The translations under genes were made by a program, and so were the position numbers. Below, piece after piece: positions 50,894 through 63,138 of a DNA stretch of 64,000 bases (the stretch's first letter is position 1; the number at the start of each line of letters is the position of its first letter). This DNA comes from Syncephalis plumigaleata (lineage: Eukaryota > Zoopagomycota > Zoopagomycetes > Zoopagales > Piptocephalidaceae). The notes beneath the pieces are model-generated. The model was not told the DNA's origin. It did no database searches and worked only from the letters and a program-made list of their open reading frames with translations. The DNA lies in assembly GCA_025201365.1 (NCBI GenBank), contig JAIXMF010000003.1, forward strand, positions 1,612,001 through 1,676,000, in the 5' to 3' direction.

Positions 50894-52853
50894 TCAATCA
50901 AGTGTATACGTATGATAGATGGAATCATTATTGCGCTGTTGCAGGTGCGGTTTCTTTGGTCGGTTCAGCAGGAGCAAGCTCGTCGGTTGCCGCCACTTCA
51001 CTGGCTGGTGTGGTTGCAACTGTTTCCGTGGCCACTTCCGGATAGTAGGCTCAGCTGGTGCTGCTGTTGTTGCTGTGGGTAACGTTGCAGCCGCAACTTC
51101 TGGTGTCACTGCATCCACAATCGGTGTAGTAGATGGTACAGAAGATTGTGCTGTGCTACTGGTGGTCTTATCCGCGGTAGCAGCAGTAGCAGCAACATTC
51201 GTTCCTTTAGCACGACCGAATGATCCGCCCAATCGTGAGAACATGCTATTCCGCTTACTCAGGGTGCCCGTACCAGACTCGCCACCCTCTGTAGCGACGG
51301 TTGAAGAAGTGGGCAGTGCGCTATTGCCACCAGTGGATTGAACCAGCATAGCTTCCGCGTGTTTCGAGAGTTCCTGCCACCATGCTAGCATGTCATCGCG
51401 TGTACTCGCTCTGATCTGATAGCGATGATGCGATTTACGGAAGAGTCCTTTGCCATCGGCAGCTCGTTCCGTAATTTCAAACGAGTTGTCGGGTGAACCT
51501 TCGACGGAATGCGCGCCAATGGTGCAATGCGCCAGGTAAATACTGACATCGGGCGAGGGATTCTGCGACAGATCCGTTTGCTGATCACTACCAATACCCG
51601 AACTAATGGGGAAACAGTGCAGGTAGCCGGCCGCCGTCAAGATGGCACGACACTCCTTCCAGGTGTTGAGTAGGCCGCCCTTACGCTCGAGACGACCAAC
51701 GCGTAGCGTGTTCGTTAACGCATCATCAAGGCACGGGTAGGCCGACGAGGAAGTGGCCAGGCTACGCAGGGGCGTGTCGACATTCGGTAAATGAGCCGCG
51801 TATTTCACGAAAAAGTGAGTGGATTCAGCATCACGATCTTGTCGTTCCGCCGTAGTATGTACATTGCGCAATAAGGTCACTTGTGCCTCGATATCCTTTA
51901 ATCGACGATCATTATAGTTATTTATAGTGGAGGAAATGGATTGAACGGCTGATGCCTCGAATGCCGCCAATGATTGCTGGTAAGCGATTAACGCTTGTTG
52001 ATAACGATTCTCCTTGGCAAACTGTTTATCCATACTATGTTGCACCTCTAGTTATCGTTTTGATTCATTAGTATTGGATAGAGCTATACACCAACACATC
52101 CAGTAGTAGCAACTTACCTAGTTTAATCAACCATGGATCGGTTGGAAGTGTCTTCTCCTCTTGGCCGAGCTTACGAGCAAACTTGGAGGTACGCTGCTCT
52201 TCGCAGGCACGCTCCAATGATATCAGCTGTGCCTTCGTATTATCGCCAGCCTTGGACGCCTTCTGCTTGACACTCGCCAGTTCCTTGGCTACTTCACGAC
52301 CACGTCGTTTACACTCTAAGCGTAATCGATTCAGCTCCTTGATCGTCTGATCAGTAATAGCACGAGCCGATCGTTCACGCTGCTCGCTCGCCTCCTTGGC
52401 TGCAACATACAGCGTATGGATCAGATCGGCAATGGCAGTAGGTGCTGATGATGCCTCTGCTGTATCAGTTGCTTCCACTGTTGTCGCCTCAGCCACAGGT
52501 TTATCTGCAATGGTCCCTCCTCCGCTGTTGTTGTTATTCTCCGTAAGTGTACCCGGTCGGAAGGCGTTGGATTGTCGCCAAGGTGGCCGTACAATTGCCG
52601 CGGCCCGTGCGTATCCCTTGGCCGATGCCACCTCCTGATGGCGTATCTCCTCGTAATAGGCGATCAACTGTTTGGACAATGTCTTCCAACTACGTAACCG
52701 CTCGGAAAATAAACGGATAGGATCGGTGGCATCGTCACTGGAGAGGAATTGAGCACCAGCTGCCTCATCATCCGAGGAGAGTATCGATGTATCAGCGGGA
52801 AGCGTATCCGTTGGCTCCAACTCGACTGCACCAGGTAGAGTATCGTTGGTCAT
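50894..52853 (-). CDS. BAR/F-BAR and PH domain protein, Slm1-like
   Basis: Plasma-membrane PI(4,5)P2-binding protein of the TORC2/eisosome type. Exons 52118-52853 and 50894-52047 (1890 nt). The N-terminal helical domain (about 45-340) has the IRLFSERLRSWKTLSKQLIAYYEE start of Slm BAR regions, with an Asn/Gly/Thr insert. The PH domain (about 385-500) starts VGRLERKGGLLNTWKECRAIL and ends with the Trp-containing helix MLAWWQELSKHAE. A Ser/Thr/Ala/Pro tail follows. The tail's Ala/Thr/Glu composition is kept if the frame shifts by one base near 51040, ending at 50928 instead of 50894, so a missing base is suspected. Slm1/2 link TORC2 to actin and endocytosis in yeast. Confidence 0.85.
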
Positions 52854-53528
52854 GTTAGTACTAGTACTAATAATAATAACAGAAATAGCAGTAATAAATG
52901 GAATATAGAAACAGTCAAACGATACAGTTTAGAAAAAAAGAGTACGTGGATGGCAATCGAATAAGTGAACGAGTAAAAGTGGTACAAGTACGCACGCACG
53001 CACACACACACACACGTGTTTATAAGTGTTATCGGAGAATGATGGCGTACTAAGTAGTACCTCCATTCTATGCTACGCTTGTCACTGCACTAAAATAGAA
53101 TGAACTGGTTTCTGACTGCATCCCCTCCCCATATATATCATGTGTTGTCCAATCCGCATGAGGAACTACTCACCACATGGTGACCATGCAGATACCACAT
53201 TCTATTTTATCTGTTTATCCATTAGAAGCCAAGCATCAACGTCATGTCTTCATCGATAGTATCGCCATGTCTCACACTTGATGACAATATCATTACTTCA
53301 CCCACAGCAACGATTCATGGTGTAATCGATGTACAAGTTGCTTTAATACACACACACACACACACGCACATTTATAGATTGACATAATAATTTCGTCAAT
53401 TGAATATCATTACTACTATTATGATAGTAAGATAAAGATGGATTGTCATACATTATATCAATTTTTATTGTTAATAAGAAGGAATGCAGTATTACAAATC
53501 ACAACAATGAGTGCTTCTTATTCGTTTT
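52854..53528. other. Intergenic region with CA repeats
   Basis: About 0.68 kb with CA-type repeats at about 52992-53015 and 53348-53366. No coding frame seen. It separates the 5' end of the Slm1-like gene from the 3' end of the TFIIF gene. Confidence 0.5.
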
Positions 53529-56145
53529 TTACGGTTGTGATTGCGATGAGGGTTTTTTACGTAAAATCAATTTACCATCTTTAGTTTGAGCCACTGCTAG
53601 AATTATAGACTTGAGTCGACTGGCACGTTCTGGATGTCCCTGAATACGTGAACGGAACACCGAGATAATCTGTTTGATGTCGTAGTCACCACGACTAATG
53701 AGTGCCACCACTTCATGCTCTTGTATATCACCTTGACCTGCTGCTGCTGCTGATGATGATGATGATGCATTGGTTGATCCAGTTGGTGCTGCTTTTGACT
53801 TTGTCGGTTGAGCTGTCGATTTTACAATGTTACTATTACTGCTGCTGCTATTAGTGTGGAAGTAGGCATTGAAGAGGAGGATCGTGATCGTTTTACTTGA
53901 TTACTACTATTATTCATGGCTGAATTAGATGCTCGACCACTAGGACTATCTGAATCAGATGAATCTTCATCCATACTCTGTTGATATTATTAGTTTAGTT
54001 ATTGAATCAATATATTACTACACATTTACTTACATCTAAAGGACGTTTTCCTTGTTTATCTCCATAATGATTATTGCCTGCATTGCTGTTGCTATTCTTT
54101 ACTCGTTTCCCATTCTGACTACTAGGTGATCCGGGTACCTTCCTCTTACTATTAGCATTGCTATCTGCTGGTGAATTGGTCTCTTTATTCTTTTCTGTTT
54201 CCGTTTCAGAATCTGCCTCTTCTTCTTCATCTCCCTGTAAATAGCCATCATTGTTAGAATAAAACACAAATATACATGACACTAACTTACACTATCAGCA
54301 TATGGATCCTTTTCATTATCTGATTCGTACACTGCATCTTGTTCAATACCACGTACAATCTTACGCATTTCCTATATCATATACACATATAATGTAATTA
54401 GTATCACACTATTTCTTCATTTCTTACCATCAATGATATTGACTTACTTTACCCGCTGAACTCAATTTCTCGCCATTCTTATCCTTGCTAGAGTCTTCTG
54501 CATCATCCAAGTCTTCTTCGGCATCACTCTTTTCTGCCAATAGATAGTTATCTTTTTGTCGTCGCTATAATGACTCATTAGCTCATCTATCTACTCAATA
54601 AATAATGAATATCGTTCATCTAATAATTACCGTTGCTTCTTTTGTTTCTTCATCTTGTTGTTCCAAATCTTGTGTTCCTTCTTCATCATCTTGAAAGTCT
54701 TGATCAATATCGAAATCCAATTCATCAATATCTCCTCTCTATACACACATTAGTATTACTATGATATATAATCATAGTTAGTTACTTGCCTGTTGAACCT
54801 TCTTACGCTTATAACTGCCATCGTCATCTTCATCATCGGTAAATAGTGAACTAGTATAGTTTACACAGTTAGCTTCATAGAGTACATGCATGTAGCTATT
54901 TCTATAGCATCTATCATCTATGAATACCTTTCACCACGATCTACCGTACGGAATGCACGTCGACTTGTATCTCGTCGATATCCACCTCCTGCACCACGCC
55001 ACATGGTTCCACTTTCATTTGCTTTACTGCTTGTTTCACCACTGCCACCGCCTTCCTCGCCTTCTTCATCCTTCTTGCCAAATCGATGCATCAACCAGCG
55101 ATCATTTTCCTTTTTCTTTTGACTTTGTAACTAATCATTATTACAATCAATAGAGACATTAGTAATAGTAATAGTAATATATACTAATTCATGTACATAC
55201 AAATTCTTCTGCTTCCTCTGCCGTAAGAATACGATGTTTTGGTTTGGGCGTAAATCGATACCACTTATCCGCCATAACAACACGGAATCCATCCTCCTAT
55301 AATCAATGAATCAATTGATTATCATCATGAATACATTCATCTACAATCAATGATCTATAATTGATCTATAATCCTACCGAAAAGAAGAATAGCGCATATT
55401 TAGCGGTAGTACCTTGATTGCCCATTAGATCGCCTGTAAATGAATGTGAACCATCGAAATCCTCAAGACACCATGGATAATTGTCACGTCGACGTTCCTC
55501 GCGTACCTCCGTCGACTCTTTACTAAGGAACACTTGACGTGTACGCTTCTTGAATAGATTACGTCGATTGACAGCTGCTCCACCATAGGGTGCAATAACA
55601 GACGTGTCAATGGAATCACCCGGTCGCATCTTCTTTTTACGCTGTCCAGGTTTACCGCCCTTACCACCATCAGCTGCAACAGCGGCATTGGCAGCAGTAG
55701 TGGCATTGGCATCCTCCGTGTCCATAGCATTGCTCGACTCTTCACCGGCAGCCACGGCAGCAGCAGCGGCAGCGGCAGCAGCCTCCTTTTCCGCTTTAGC
55801 ACGAATAGCCTCCCAAATCATGGAGCGTGGATCTTTACGATACATTCTTACGGGTGGTACTAGATCACGTACCTCCACCGGATCTCGTGAAAATATACGC
55901 ATAATATGCTGTCGTGTCTGACCGTTAGTGAGGCCACCGCTCTTTAGTCGATAGTCACTAAATTGAGGTACTGCAGCTATAGTAGTGGGTGCTGCTTGTC
56001 GTTGTTGCTGTTGCTGTTGCTGTTGCTGGTGGTGGTGCTGTTGCTTCTGTTGTTGCTGTACACTGGCAGCTGCTCTAGCCGCAATCGCTGCCAATTGCTG
56101 AGCATTAAGGTTCATGTTTTTAGACGGTGGTACCGGTTGACTCAT
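53529..56145 (-). CDS. TFG1: Transcription factor IIF alpha subunit (RAP74/Tfg1)
   Basis: General factor that binds RNA polymerase II with TFIIF beta. Exons: 55378-56145, 55201-55296, 54928-55130, 54790-54850, 54631-54738, 54448-54564, 54371-54291, 54034-54234, 53529-53977. The N-terminal dimerisation domain shows LVPPVRMYRKDPRSMIWEA, the SFTGDLMGNQGTTAKYALFFF block and GFRVVMADKWYRFTP. The middle is acidic Glu/Asp/Lys-rich. The C-terminal winged helix is LISRGDYDIKQIISVFRSRI...KLILRKK. The fourth intron begins GCAAGT, a GC-AG intron. In the last exon the Ser-rich segment and the winged helix are one base out of frame near 53850, so a missing base is suspected. Confidence 0.92.
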
Positions 56146-56573
56146 GCTTGCTATAGGTCTGTCCTTCCTTCCTTCCTATTCTACTGCACTTACACTCTCG
56201 TTGAAACAGCGTAATATGAACAGGCACCACTAGTTAACTAATTATATGTTGGCACGATCTGCTCTAGTATGCACCAATAGTTAAACTACTAATACGGATA
56301 TTATCGTCTCAACTAGTGTTTCCTTCTTCTGCTTTAGTTAATGTCCTAGATGAACAAGCTGAATGTAACAGCAGACACAGTTGTCTCAAATCAGATGAGG
56401 CAAAGAGTTAACAAGCATCATTAAAAATCATCAGTGAATTTCCCCCCTTTTCTATCTCTTTTCTCTTCTTAGTATTTTGTCATATTGTCTCTCTCTCTTT
56501 CTTTCTGTGTGTGTAGTTTACCACTCTCAACTTTTCTATCACATTATATCGTATCACGTCAGTTTGTTATATC
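56146..56573. other. Divergent promoter, TFIIF alpha and glutaredoxin
   Basis: About 0.43 kb shared upstream region. The side facing glutaredoxin has a TTTTCTCTTCTT/TCTCTCTTTC pyrimidine tract at about 56450-56500. No coding frame. Confidence 0.55.
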
Positions 56574-56900
56574 ATGTCTTCCGTTCAAGCACTCGTTAAA
56601 GACTATATCAATGAGCATGAGGTTATGGTCTTCTCCAAGACCTACTGCCCCTATTGTAGTCGTGCCAAACAAATACTACAGAAAATGATAGCCGAACTTG
56701 GTCTAACCGTAAAACTATTCGTATTGGAACTGGACGTGGAACCCAATGGTGCCGAAATACAAAACGCACTCCTAGAGATTAGTGGCCAGCGTACCGTACC
56801 AAATATCTACATTAATGGCAAGCATGTTGGTGGTTGCGATAATGTTATTCAGCTACAGAAAGATCCACAACGTCAACGAGAACTGTTTGGTCTTTCGTAA
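56574..56900 (+). CDS. Dithiol glutaredoxin
   Basis: Thioltransferase using glutathione to reduce disulfides and mixed disulfides. Intronless, 108 aa. The active site is TYCPYCSRAK (CPYC near residues 26-29), followed by the cis-Pro block RTVPNIYINGKHVGGCDN with the glutathione-binding GG motif. There is no signal or transit peptide in the chosen frame, so it is probably cytosolic. An upstream in-frame extension lacks support; the ATG at 56574 fits the family length. Confidence 0.95.
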   Translation: MSSVQALVKDYINEHEVMVFSKTYCPYCSRAKQILQKMIAELGLTVKLFVLELDVEPNGAEIQNALLEISGQRTVPNIYINGKHVGGCDNVIQLQKDPQRQRELFGLS

Positions 56901-57079
56901 AACATGCAATTGCCATATCATCATCATTTGCGTGTAGCCAAGTCATGAATGATGAATGATTTACGTCATCATCAATAAGCAATAAATGATTACCATTTCT
57001 ACTACTATTACTACTACTATTACTATAATAATATCAAGCATTTGCTATTTATTTTATACCAACAATTCATTCATGTTAT

Positions 57080-59507
57080 TTATTCTGCACCTGGTATGGA
57101 GAGACGTGCATTTAAATAGTGCGTAATCGCTTCTTGTACCCAAGGCTTTTGGAAGAAGTCAGCACGTCGACGTTCCTCCAAGTTGACGTGACTCTCGCCT
57201 AGTATCACTTCAAGATCACGATTCTGCGAGGCAATCCAGCGATGAATAAATTCACCTGGTGATTCGGCAAATTCGCGTAAAAAGTCCCGTTTTGTTTTAG
57301 CATTATTGATGGCTTGAATGTATTGTGTAATCTAATCATTATAATGGTTATTAATTACTATAGTAGGTAAATAGATGGATGACATGTATCTTTACTAACC
57401 TTTTCATCTAATGCGGTAATATCCTTCTGTGAGGCTGTATTCGTCAATAGTGCACGAAGTCGTTGTCTGCCCCCTTCATCTGGTAATTCTACTTCTACAT
57501 CGAATGCATATGGTGATTGATGATAATGTTTATCCACACTAGTAACAACAATAGTAAGTAATACAAATCAATTAACTAGATAAGATGAGATTACCGTATC
57601 GTATAATCAATAATCACAGGATCCATTGGTAATAATAATGGTGCTAGTAATTCAGGTATTTGTGGAAACATCAATACAGTTACGCCAAACACCTATACAT
57701 ATATACATATATAATAGTTATATTCTGTAATCAATAAATGATAATATACAATAAGATATAGCTACCTTCTCTAGGGCATCATCACATGTAATACGACGTT
57801 TCTCTTCTGCATCAGCTAGATTATTTTGCTAATTACATATCAGTTAGTAGTTATTCATTACATTGTAGCCCATTCTCCTCTTACTTTAATATACTCCCAT
57901 AGAGCATTGATGACTTCAGATCGTGTGGCTGCAGAAATGCCTAACAATTGAGCCAATGGTTCGGCCAGCTTGTATTGCTCGCGTGCCTGTGTCAGATGAA
58001 TGATGATCTTTGCATTGCATTCGGTGTCACCGAGACGCTTCACTTCAAATCCATCTACTTCACGAGCATCTGCTCCTACTGGTGCATGCCACTAAACCCG
58101 ACTGGATGAGTGTGATGATGCCTAATATATCGTTATGTCTAGCTTACCTCGATTAGATTGCCTTCGGGATAAAGCGTTGGATCGCGATCGAGTTCAATGA
58201 CAATCTTCTTGACAAAGGTTGAAAACGCCTTGGGCGGTAGACGTCTTCCACCCACCACTGGTAATGTATCCTATAGAATATATAAGCATCGAGTATAATT
58301 AGCAACTATAGTAATAATAATAATAATAGACAACAACAGCTTACATCTAATAAGCGTCCCTCCACACGTAGTGTCCAACTGGGTGCTTTCAAGTTGTTTG
58401 CATCATCAATGTCTTGCATGTCTTGATCGCCCAATTGTGCCGGTTGATCAGAAGCAAGATTCGATACAAATATACGCAATGTCCGTTTAACCTAATAATG
58501 CAATTCATTAATTAATACGAAGTACTAGATACTAAGAGTATGTATTTAGTCTATGTCACCTACCGTAACAGGCTTATTTACAGAATCTTGAATGTCCATT
58601 CGTTTACGCATAATAAGCGCATCCAGTCTACGCTCGGTTGTTTGCAATTGTGTATACATTGCTGATTCAGGTACAATCTGCTCCAACTATACTCTAATTA
58701 AGTATGCACTACTCTAAACTTATTCATACTAGCTTACATGTGACGGTAATTGTCTTTCAATAGGTTTACGCTTTCTATTGCAGTTCAATACATTATTACT
58801 ACTACTATCATTCATGATTATTATTATTGACTTACTTTGAATGCCTATTTGATGGTGGATCTGGTATACGACGACGTGCCTGCATGCCACCTGGTGCCAG
58901 ATATTGCTGCTGCTGTTGTTGTTGTTGTTGTTGCTGTTGCTGCTGTAATTGTTGCAACTGTTGCTGTTGTTGTAATTGTTGCATCTGCTGTTGTTGCTGT
59001 TGCTGTTGCTGTTGTTGTAGCTGACGCTGTTGAGCAGCAACTAATGCCGCCGTATTCATTTGTCCCGCTGGAATACGTCCACTCATGGCAGCAAGTTGCA
59101 TCGATGTCAATGGCGGCACATATGAGCCCTAAGTCATATTTATTTGTTTGTTTGTTTATTAGTATCATAGAAATAGTAAATAGAACTCGCTCTGGCTTCA
59201 TACACACGCACAACCGTATAGATTACCATCACTGCATCACTTATTGCTACCACACTATACTTACTTGCATTCCTCCTAGTGCTTGTTGCTGTTGTTGCTG
59301 TTGTTGTTGCTGATTACGCAGCGCCATCAACTGCTGTAGTTGAACAGGGGTCATATTGGCCATATTCACGTTTTGTAGATTCGCTGCCAGATTATTCGGC
59401 GTCATACCTACAGGCATACCTGGTCGGAATCCCCCACCCATCGTAGGTGTGCCCGGTTGTTGGCCCATAGGCATATTCTGTCGTGGCGTATTAGGCGGCT
59501 GACTCAT
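57080..59507 (-). CDS. SNF12: SWI/SNF chromatin-remodelling subunit Snf12/SMARCD (SWIB domain)
   Basis: Accessory subunit of SWI/SNF-type complexes in the nucleus. Eleven exons (59265-59507, 58836-59128, 58738-58774, 58564-58686, 58345-58491, 58148-58270, 57885-58091, 57766-57828, 57595-57692, 57400-57538, 57080-57331) sum to 1725 nt, 574 aa. The N-terminus is Pro/Met/Gln-rich with two long polyglutamine tracts. The SMARCD block KKRKPIERQLPSH then MYTQLQTTERRLDALIMRKR follows. The SWIB domain spans about 325-400 (YKLAEPLAQLLGISAATRSE, VINALWEYIK). The C-terminal block ends LEERRRADFFQKPWVQEA. Family length is 450-570. It could equally serve an RSC-type complex (Rsc6-like). Confidence 0.9.
58905..59030. 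repeat. Polyglutamine-coding CAA/CAG repeat in SNF12
   Basis: Mixed CTG/TTG units on the plus strand (CAG/CAA on the coding strand) interrupted by a few Leu and Met codons, within exon 2 of SNF12. Codons are mixed, so the tract is older than a pure expanding repeat. A shorter tract lies at about 59281-59312 in exon 1. Confidence 0.85.
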
Positions 59508-60219
59508 GCTGGAAGTAAGCGCGCGCGCGTATTTACGATGAATCAGTCGGGAAAAAGGTAACAATAGTGTGGAAAAACAAATTTTACCATTTCCTAACCG
59601 CACTTCATTAATTGCTCATTATTACACACTACAGCGTTATTTACTTTATTCGCCTGTCTATATATCATGACTATTTATTATAGACGCTGTACTAGCAAAC
59701 ATATAACTAGAAAATAAATTGATATGTTATAACTATGAATTCATACGAATAATAAAATGCTAAAAAATAAGTAATGATTTTGCCATTATAATTGATAATG
59801 CATTAGCTATTACTTTTTAGTTAAGCATCAATAAACAAATGCCTCATGATGTATCTATTCGAACAAACAAACAAGCAGTGTAAGCATGAAACAATAGCAT
59901 AACCAATGAACTAGTAGCCTACATTTATTGACAACATCCGTAATCTATGCTGTGTATCCGCTCATTCCATGGCGTGACAGTATTCTACAATCCAATCAGA
60001 GATTGTCCACCGATATCCGTCGATGATTGGCCGATATCATGGCGCTAAACCATCAGGCCACCATGATAATTGCCGTTTATTTTAAAAGCGACAATATGTG
60101 AATCAATTTCGCGTCCATGTTCCTCGACTAGTATTCTCTATTCTTTGCTTGTTTCTTCTACTTTTCTTTCTCTATTTCTATTTAATTGACTCGTGGGCCT
60201 ATACGTTTTATTCGAGACA
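59508..60219. other. Divergent promoter, SNF12 and CYP51
   Basis: About 0.71 kb of AT-rich sequence. The segment 59940-60085 is richer in G+C and holds two CCAAT boxes, two copies of CCGATATC (about 60010 and 60031) and an SRE-like site. A TTTATTTTAAAAG element lies near 60076. No coding frame. Confidence 0.55.
59992..60061. promoter_or_regulatory. CYP51 upstream cluster: CCAAT boxes and SRE-like site
   Basis: CCAATCAG at 59992-59999, ATTGG (inverted CCAAT) at 60026-60030, and ATCAGGCCAC at 60052-60061, which differs from the SRE form ATCACCCCAC at two positions. They lie 160-230 bp ahead of the CYP51 start codon. The CCAATCAG octamer is shared with ERG3. Binding is inferred, and the SRE-like match alone is weak. 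Confidence 0.35.
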
Positions 60220-62075
60220 ATGGAACAAATATTTAGTACATCAAATGGTCTACGCTCGACCACCACTCAACTCTTTGCTGTCCCATGGCCAGTGGCATTA
60301 TTTACCGCTTTCATCGGTTGGGTAATCATTGGTTATGTATATCGTTCGGTAAGCTATACATGCCACTCAATACTACTTCATTATTAGCATATATATATAT
60401 ATACTCATTGTTATTATTATAAAGATAAGAAAACCTGATCCATCAGAGCCACCCATGGTCAACTATTGGATTCCATTTATTGGATCTATGGTATCATTCG
60501 GTATTAATCCCGTGCAATTCCTGCAAAAGAATCGTGAAATCTACGGCGACTACTTTACCTTTTTGATGTTTGGTCGTCGTATGACTTACTGTCTCGGTGT
60601 CGATGGTAATAATGCATTCTTCAATGCTAAATTGGCCGATGTCAACGCGGAAGAAGCGTACGCTTCCTTGACCGTGCCCGTATTCGGTGAAGGTGTAGTG
60701 TACGACGTGCCGAATCACGTATTAATGGATCAGAAGCGATTCGCTAAAAGTGGATTGACACCGGACGCGTTTAGACAATACGTGCCCATTATCGTAAAGG
60801 AAGTGGAGGATTATTTCGCGTAAGTGCAGCATTGTAAGCATAGTACTGTAATACTGATGATGATGATGTTATTCTTATTAGACGTTGGAATAAAGCATCG
60901 GGTACTGGTGATATTCACGAGGCAATGGCTCAGTGCATTGTTAACACGGCCACGCATTGTCTAATGGGACGAGAAATCCGTGCCATGATGGATGAGACAG
61001 TGGCGCAATTATACGAAGATATGGACAAGGGATTCACGCCGCTCAACTTTCTATTTCCCTCGTTGCCTTTACCCGCGTATCGTCGACGTGATCGTGCGCA
61101 TGCCAAGATGTCCGCTCTATTTAACTCGATCATCGATGCACGTCGTGCCTCTAACGAAGCACCGCCCGATGACATGATGACCATCCTCATGAACTCGTAT
61201 TATAAAGACGGTCGTCGTATGAGCGATAAGGAAGTGGGTAATCTACTGATTGCCATGCTGATGGCGGGTCAACACACTAGCTCGACCACCACCACATGGG
61301 CACTACTCTACTTGGCAGAAAATCCAGATGTTGTGTAAGTGCACCTGTAGTATGTATATATCTACAACTAATGGCTATAATAACTATACAGTGCTGAACT
61401 ATTAGCGGAACAGCGTAAATTCCTCGGTGATGACTTGTCCGCACCCATTACTTACGAGCATCTACGTGATATGACACTACTTGACTCGGTCGTACGTGAA
61501 ACCCTTCGCCTACGCCCGCCCATCATTACTGCCATGCGTAAGGTGATGCGACCTATGACAGTGGCCGGTGGCAAGTATATCGTACCAGCTGGACATTATA
61601 TCGGTTCCTCGCCCGCACTCACACAACTGGATGCAGCTACTTTAAGAATCCATTGGAATTCGAGCCTTCTCGTTGGCTAAATAGTCGACATATTGAAGAG
61701 GATACGAACAACAACAACAACAATAACAACACGCCAGCATCATCTTCCACCATTGATGATAAATCAGGCGATAGTGTAGATTATGGTTTTGGTACTATTA
61801 AACTAAGTGGTGCACGTAACCCATACTTGCCATTTGGTGCAGGTAAGAAGTGCGCACCAACATTAACACGATGAACACTCACATTTGTATATATACTAGG
61901 TCGTCATCGTTGTATTGGCGAGTCATTTGCTTACGTGCAAATTAAAACGATTATCGCCACGATGATCCGTTTATTCGAGCTTACACCCGGTCCTAAAGGA
62001 TTCCCCGACATGGATTTTACTAGTCTCGTCGTTCTACCGACTAAACCGGCTCAAGTCACGTATCGACGTCGATAA
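60220..62075 (+). CDS. ERG11: Lanosterol 14-alpha-demethylase (CYP51)
   Basis: P450 that removes the 14-alpha methyl group of lanosterol/eburicol at the ER. Exons 60220-60348, 60425-60819, 60882-61334, 61392-61842, 61900-62075. An N-terminal membrane helix (PVALFTAFIGWVIIGYV) is followed by PPMVNYWIPFIGS. Substrate-site residues appear as FGEGVVYDVPNHVLMDQKRF (CYP51 usually FGxGVVYDxP). The I-helix is AMLMAGQHTSSTTTTW, the ExxR motif is RETLRLRPP, and the heme loop is PFGAGRHRCIGESFAYVQ with the axial Cys. In exon 4, near 61638, the frame breaks by one base between SPALTQLDA and YFKNPLEFEPSRW. An Asn-repeat insert follows. A missing base is the likely cause, because all catalytic blocks are intact. 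Confidence 0.94.
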
Positions 62076-62309
62076 ACAACAATATCGTCTCGCCTCATTC
62101 TACTACTCAATCACATGCATGTCTCGTATGTTTCCCATAACAACTATAAATACTAAACTTTCTGTTCTATTCTATGTTTCTATTACGCCAATTAAATGAG
62201 ATGATTGACTAAGCAATATGATCTATATAAATATCGCGTCATTCCATTATTCCCCCCCCTGAACATACTTTTGCTTTTCTTTTGTCTATTACGGCCTGAT
62301 TTATTTACA

Positions 62310-63050
62310 ATGACTACGCGTACAGCTACGTTAAATCGTACTACCAACGAAACAAACATACAAATAGAAGTGAATCTGGATGCCATACACGGTACTCAAC
62401 ATTTTGATATCAGTACAGGTATAGGATTCCTTGATCATGTAAGTGTTCGATAGTCATTGCCAGCTAGCTGACTTTTTACTTCCACTTGCGATAAGCGCTA
62501 ATACTCCTATGTATGTAGATGTACCATGCCTTGGCTAAACATGCCGGCTGGTCATTGACCTTGCACTGTAAGGGCGATCTCCATATTGACGACCACCATA
62601 CTGCTGAGGACACTGCTATTGCTTTAGGACAAGCTATTGCTAGTGCACTTGGCGAGAAGCGTGGTATTCGTCGATTTGGTCATGCCTACGCTCCATTGGA
62701 TGAGGCATTGGCGCGGGCTGTCGTCGACATATCAGGTCGTGGCTTTGCCGACATTCAATTGGGCCTAAAGCGTGAAATGATCGGCACGCTATCCTGTGAG
62801 ATGATTCCTCATGTACTCTCCTCGTTAGCCACATCGGCGGGCATCACTCTACATGTCGATGTGCTCAAGGGCTGCAATGATCATCATCGGTAAGTACTAA
62901 TAATACTAGCAATAGCAGTAATAACAATAGTAACAATCATCTATTATGAATAGAGCCGAATCGGCCTTCAAGGCATTCGCCGTAGCTATTCGACAAGCAT
63001 TAACACTTACTGGTAGCGATGATGTACCAAGCACTAAGGGCGTATTATAA
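62310..63050 (+). CDS. HIS3: Imidazoleglycerol-phosphate dehydratase
   Basis: Sixth step of histidine synthesis: IGP to imidazole-acetol phosphate; Mn-dependent 24-mer in the cytosol. Three exons, 62310-62438, 62519-62889 and 62954-63050, sum to 597 nt (198 aa; family about 195-220). Both metal-binding repeats are intact: [18 protein letters not shown] with [18 protein letters not shown], and [13 protein letters not shown] with [21 protein letters not shown] and the STKGVL end are standard. It lies 0.23 kb downstream of CYP51 on the same strand and converges with MAD1. Confidence 0.97.
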
Positions 63051-63104
63051 ATTACAATGCTTGTTTTCCTTTTTGCTTTATTAAGAAACAGACGCACAAT
63101 ACAA

Positions 63105-63132
63105 TTATCATCATCATCATCATCATCATCAT
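63105..63132. repeat. (ATC)n microsatellite in the HIS3/MAD1 convergent spacer
   Basis: About nine ATC units just beyond the HIS3 poly(A) region and ahead of the MAD1 stop codon. Confidence 0.85.
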
Positions 63133-63138
63133 TGATGT

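Noticed and set aside
55425-55802. Leu/Pro-rich frame inside TFIIF alpha
   Set aside because: Alternative frame of an Ala-rich coding stretch.
58827-59313. Poly-Cys and poly-Val/Ala frames
   Set aside because: They are frames on the strand opposite the SNF12 polyglutamine repeat, not genes.
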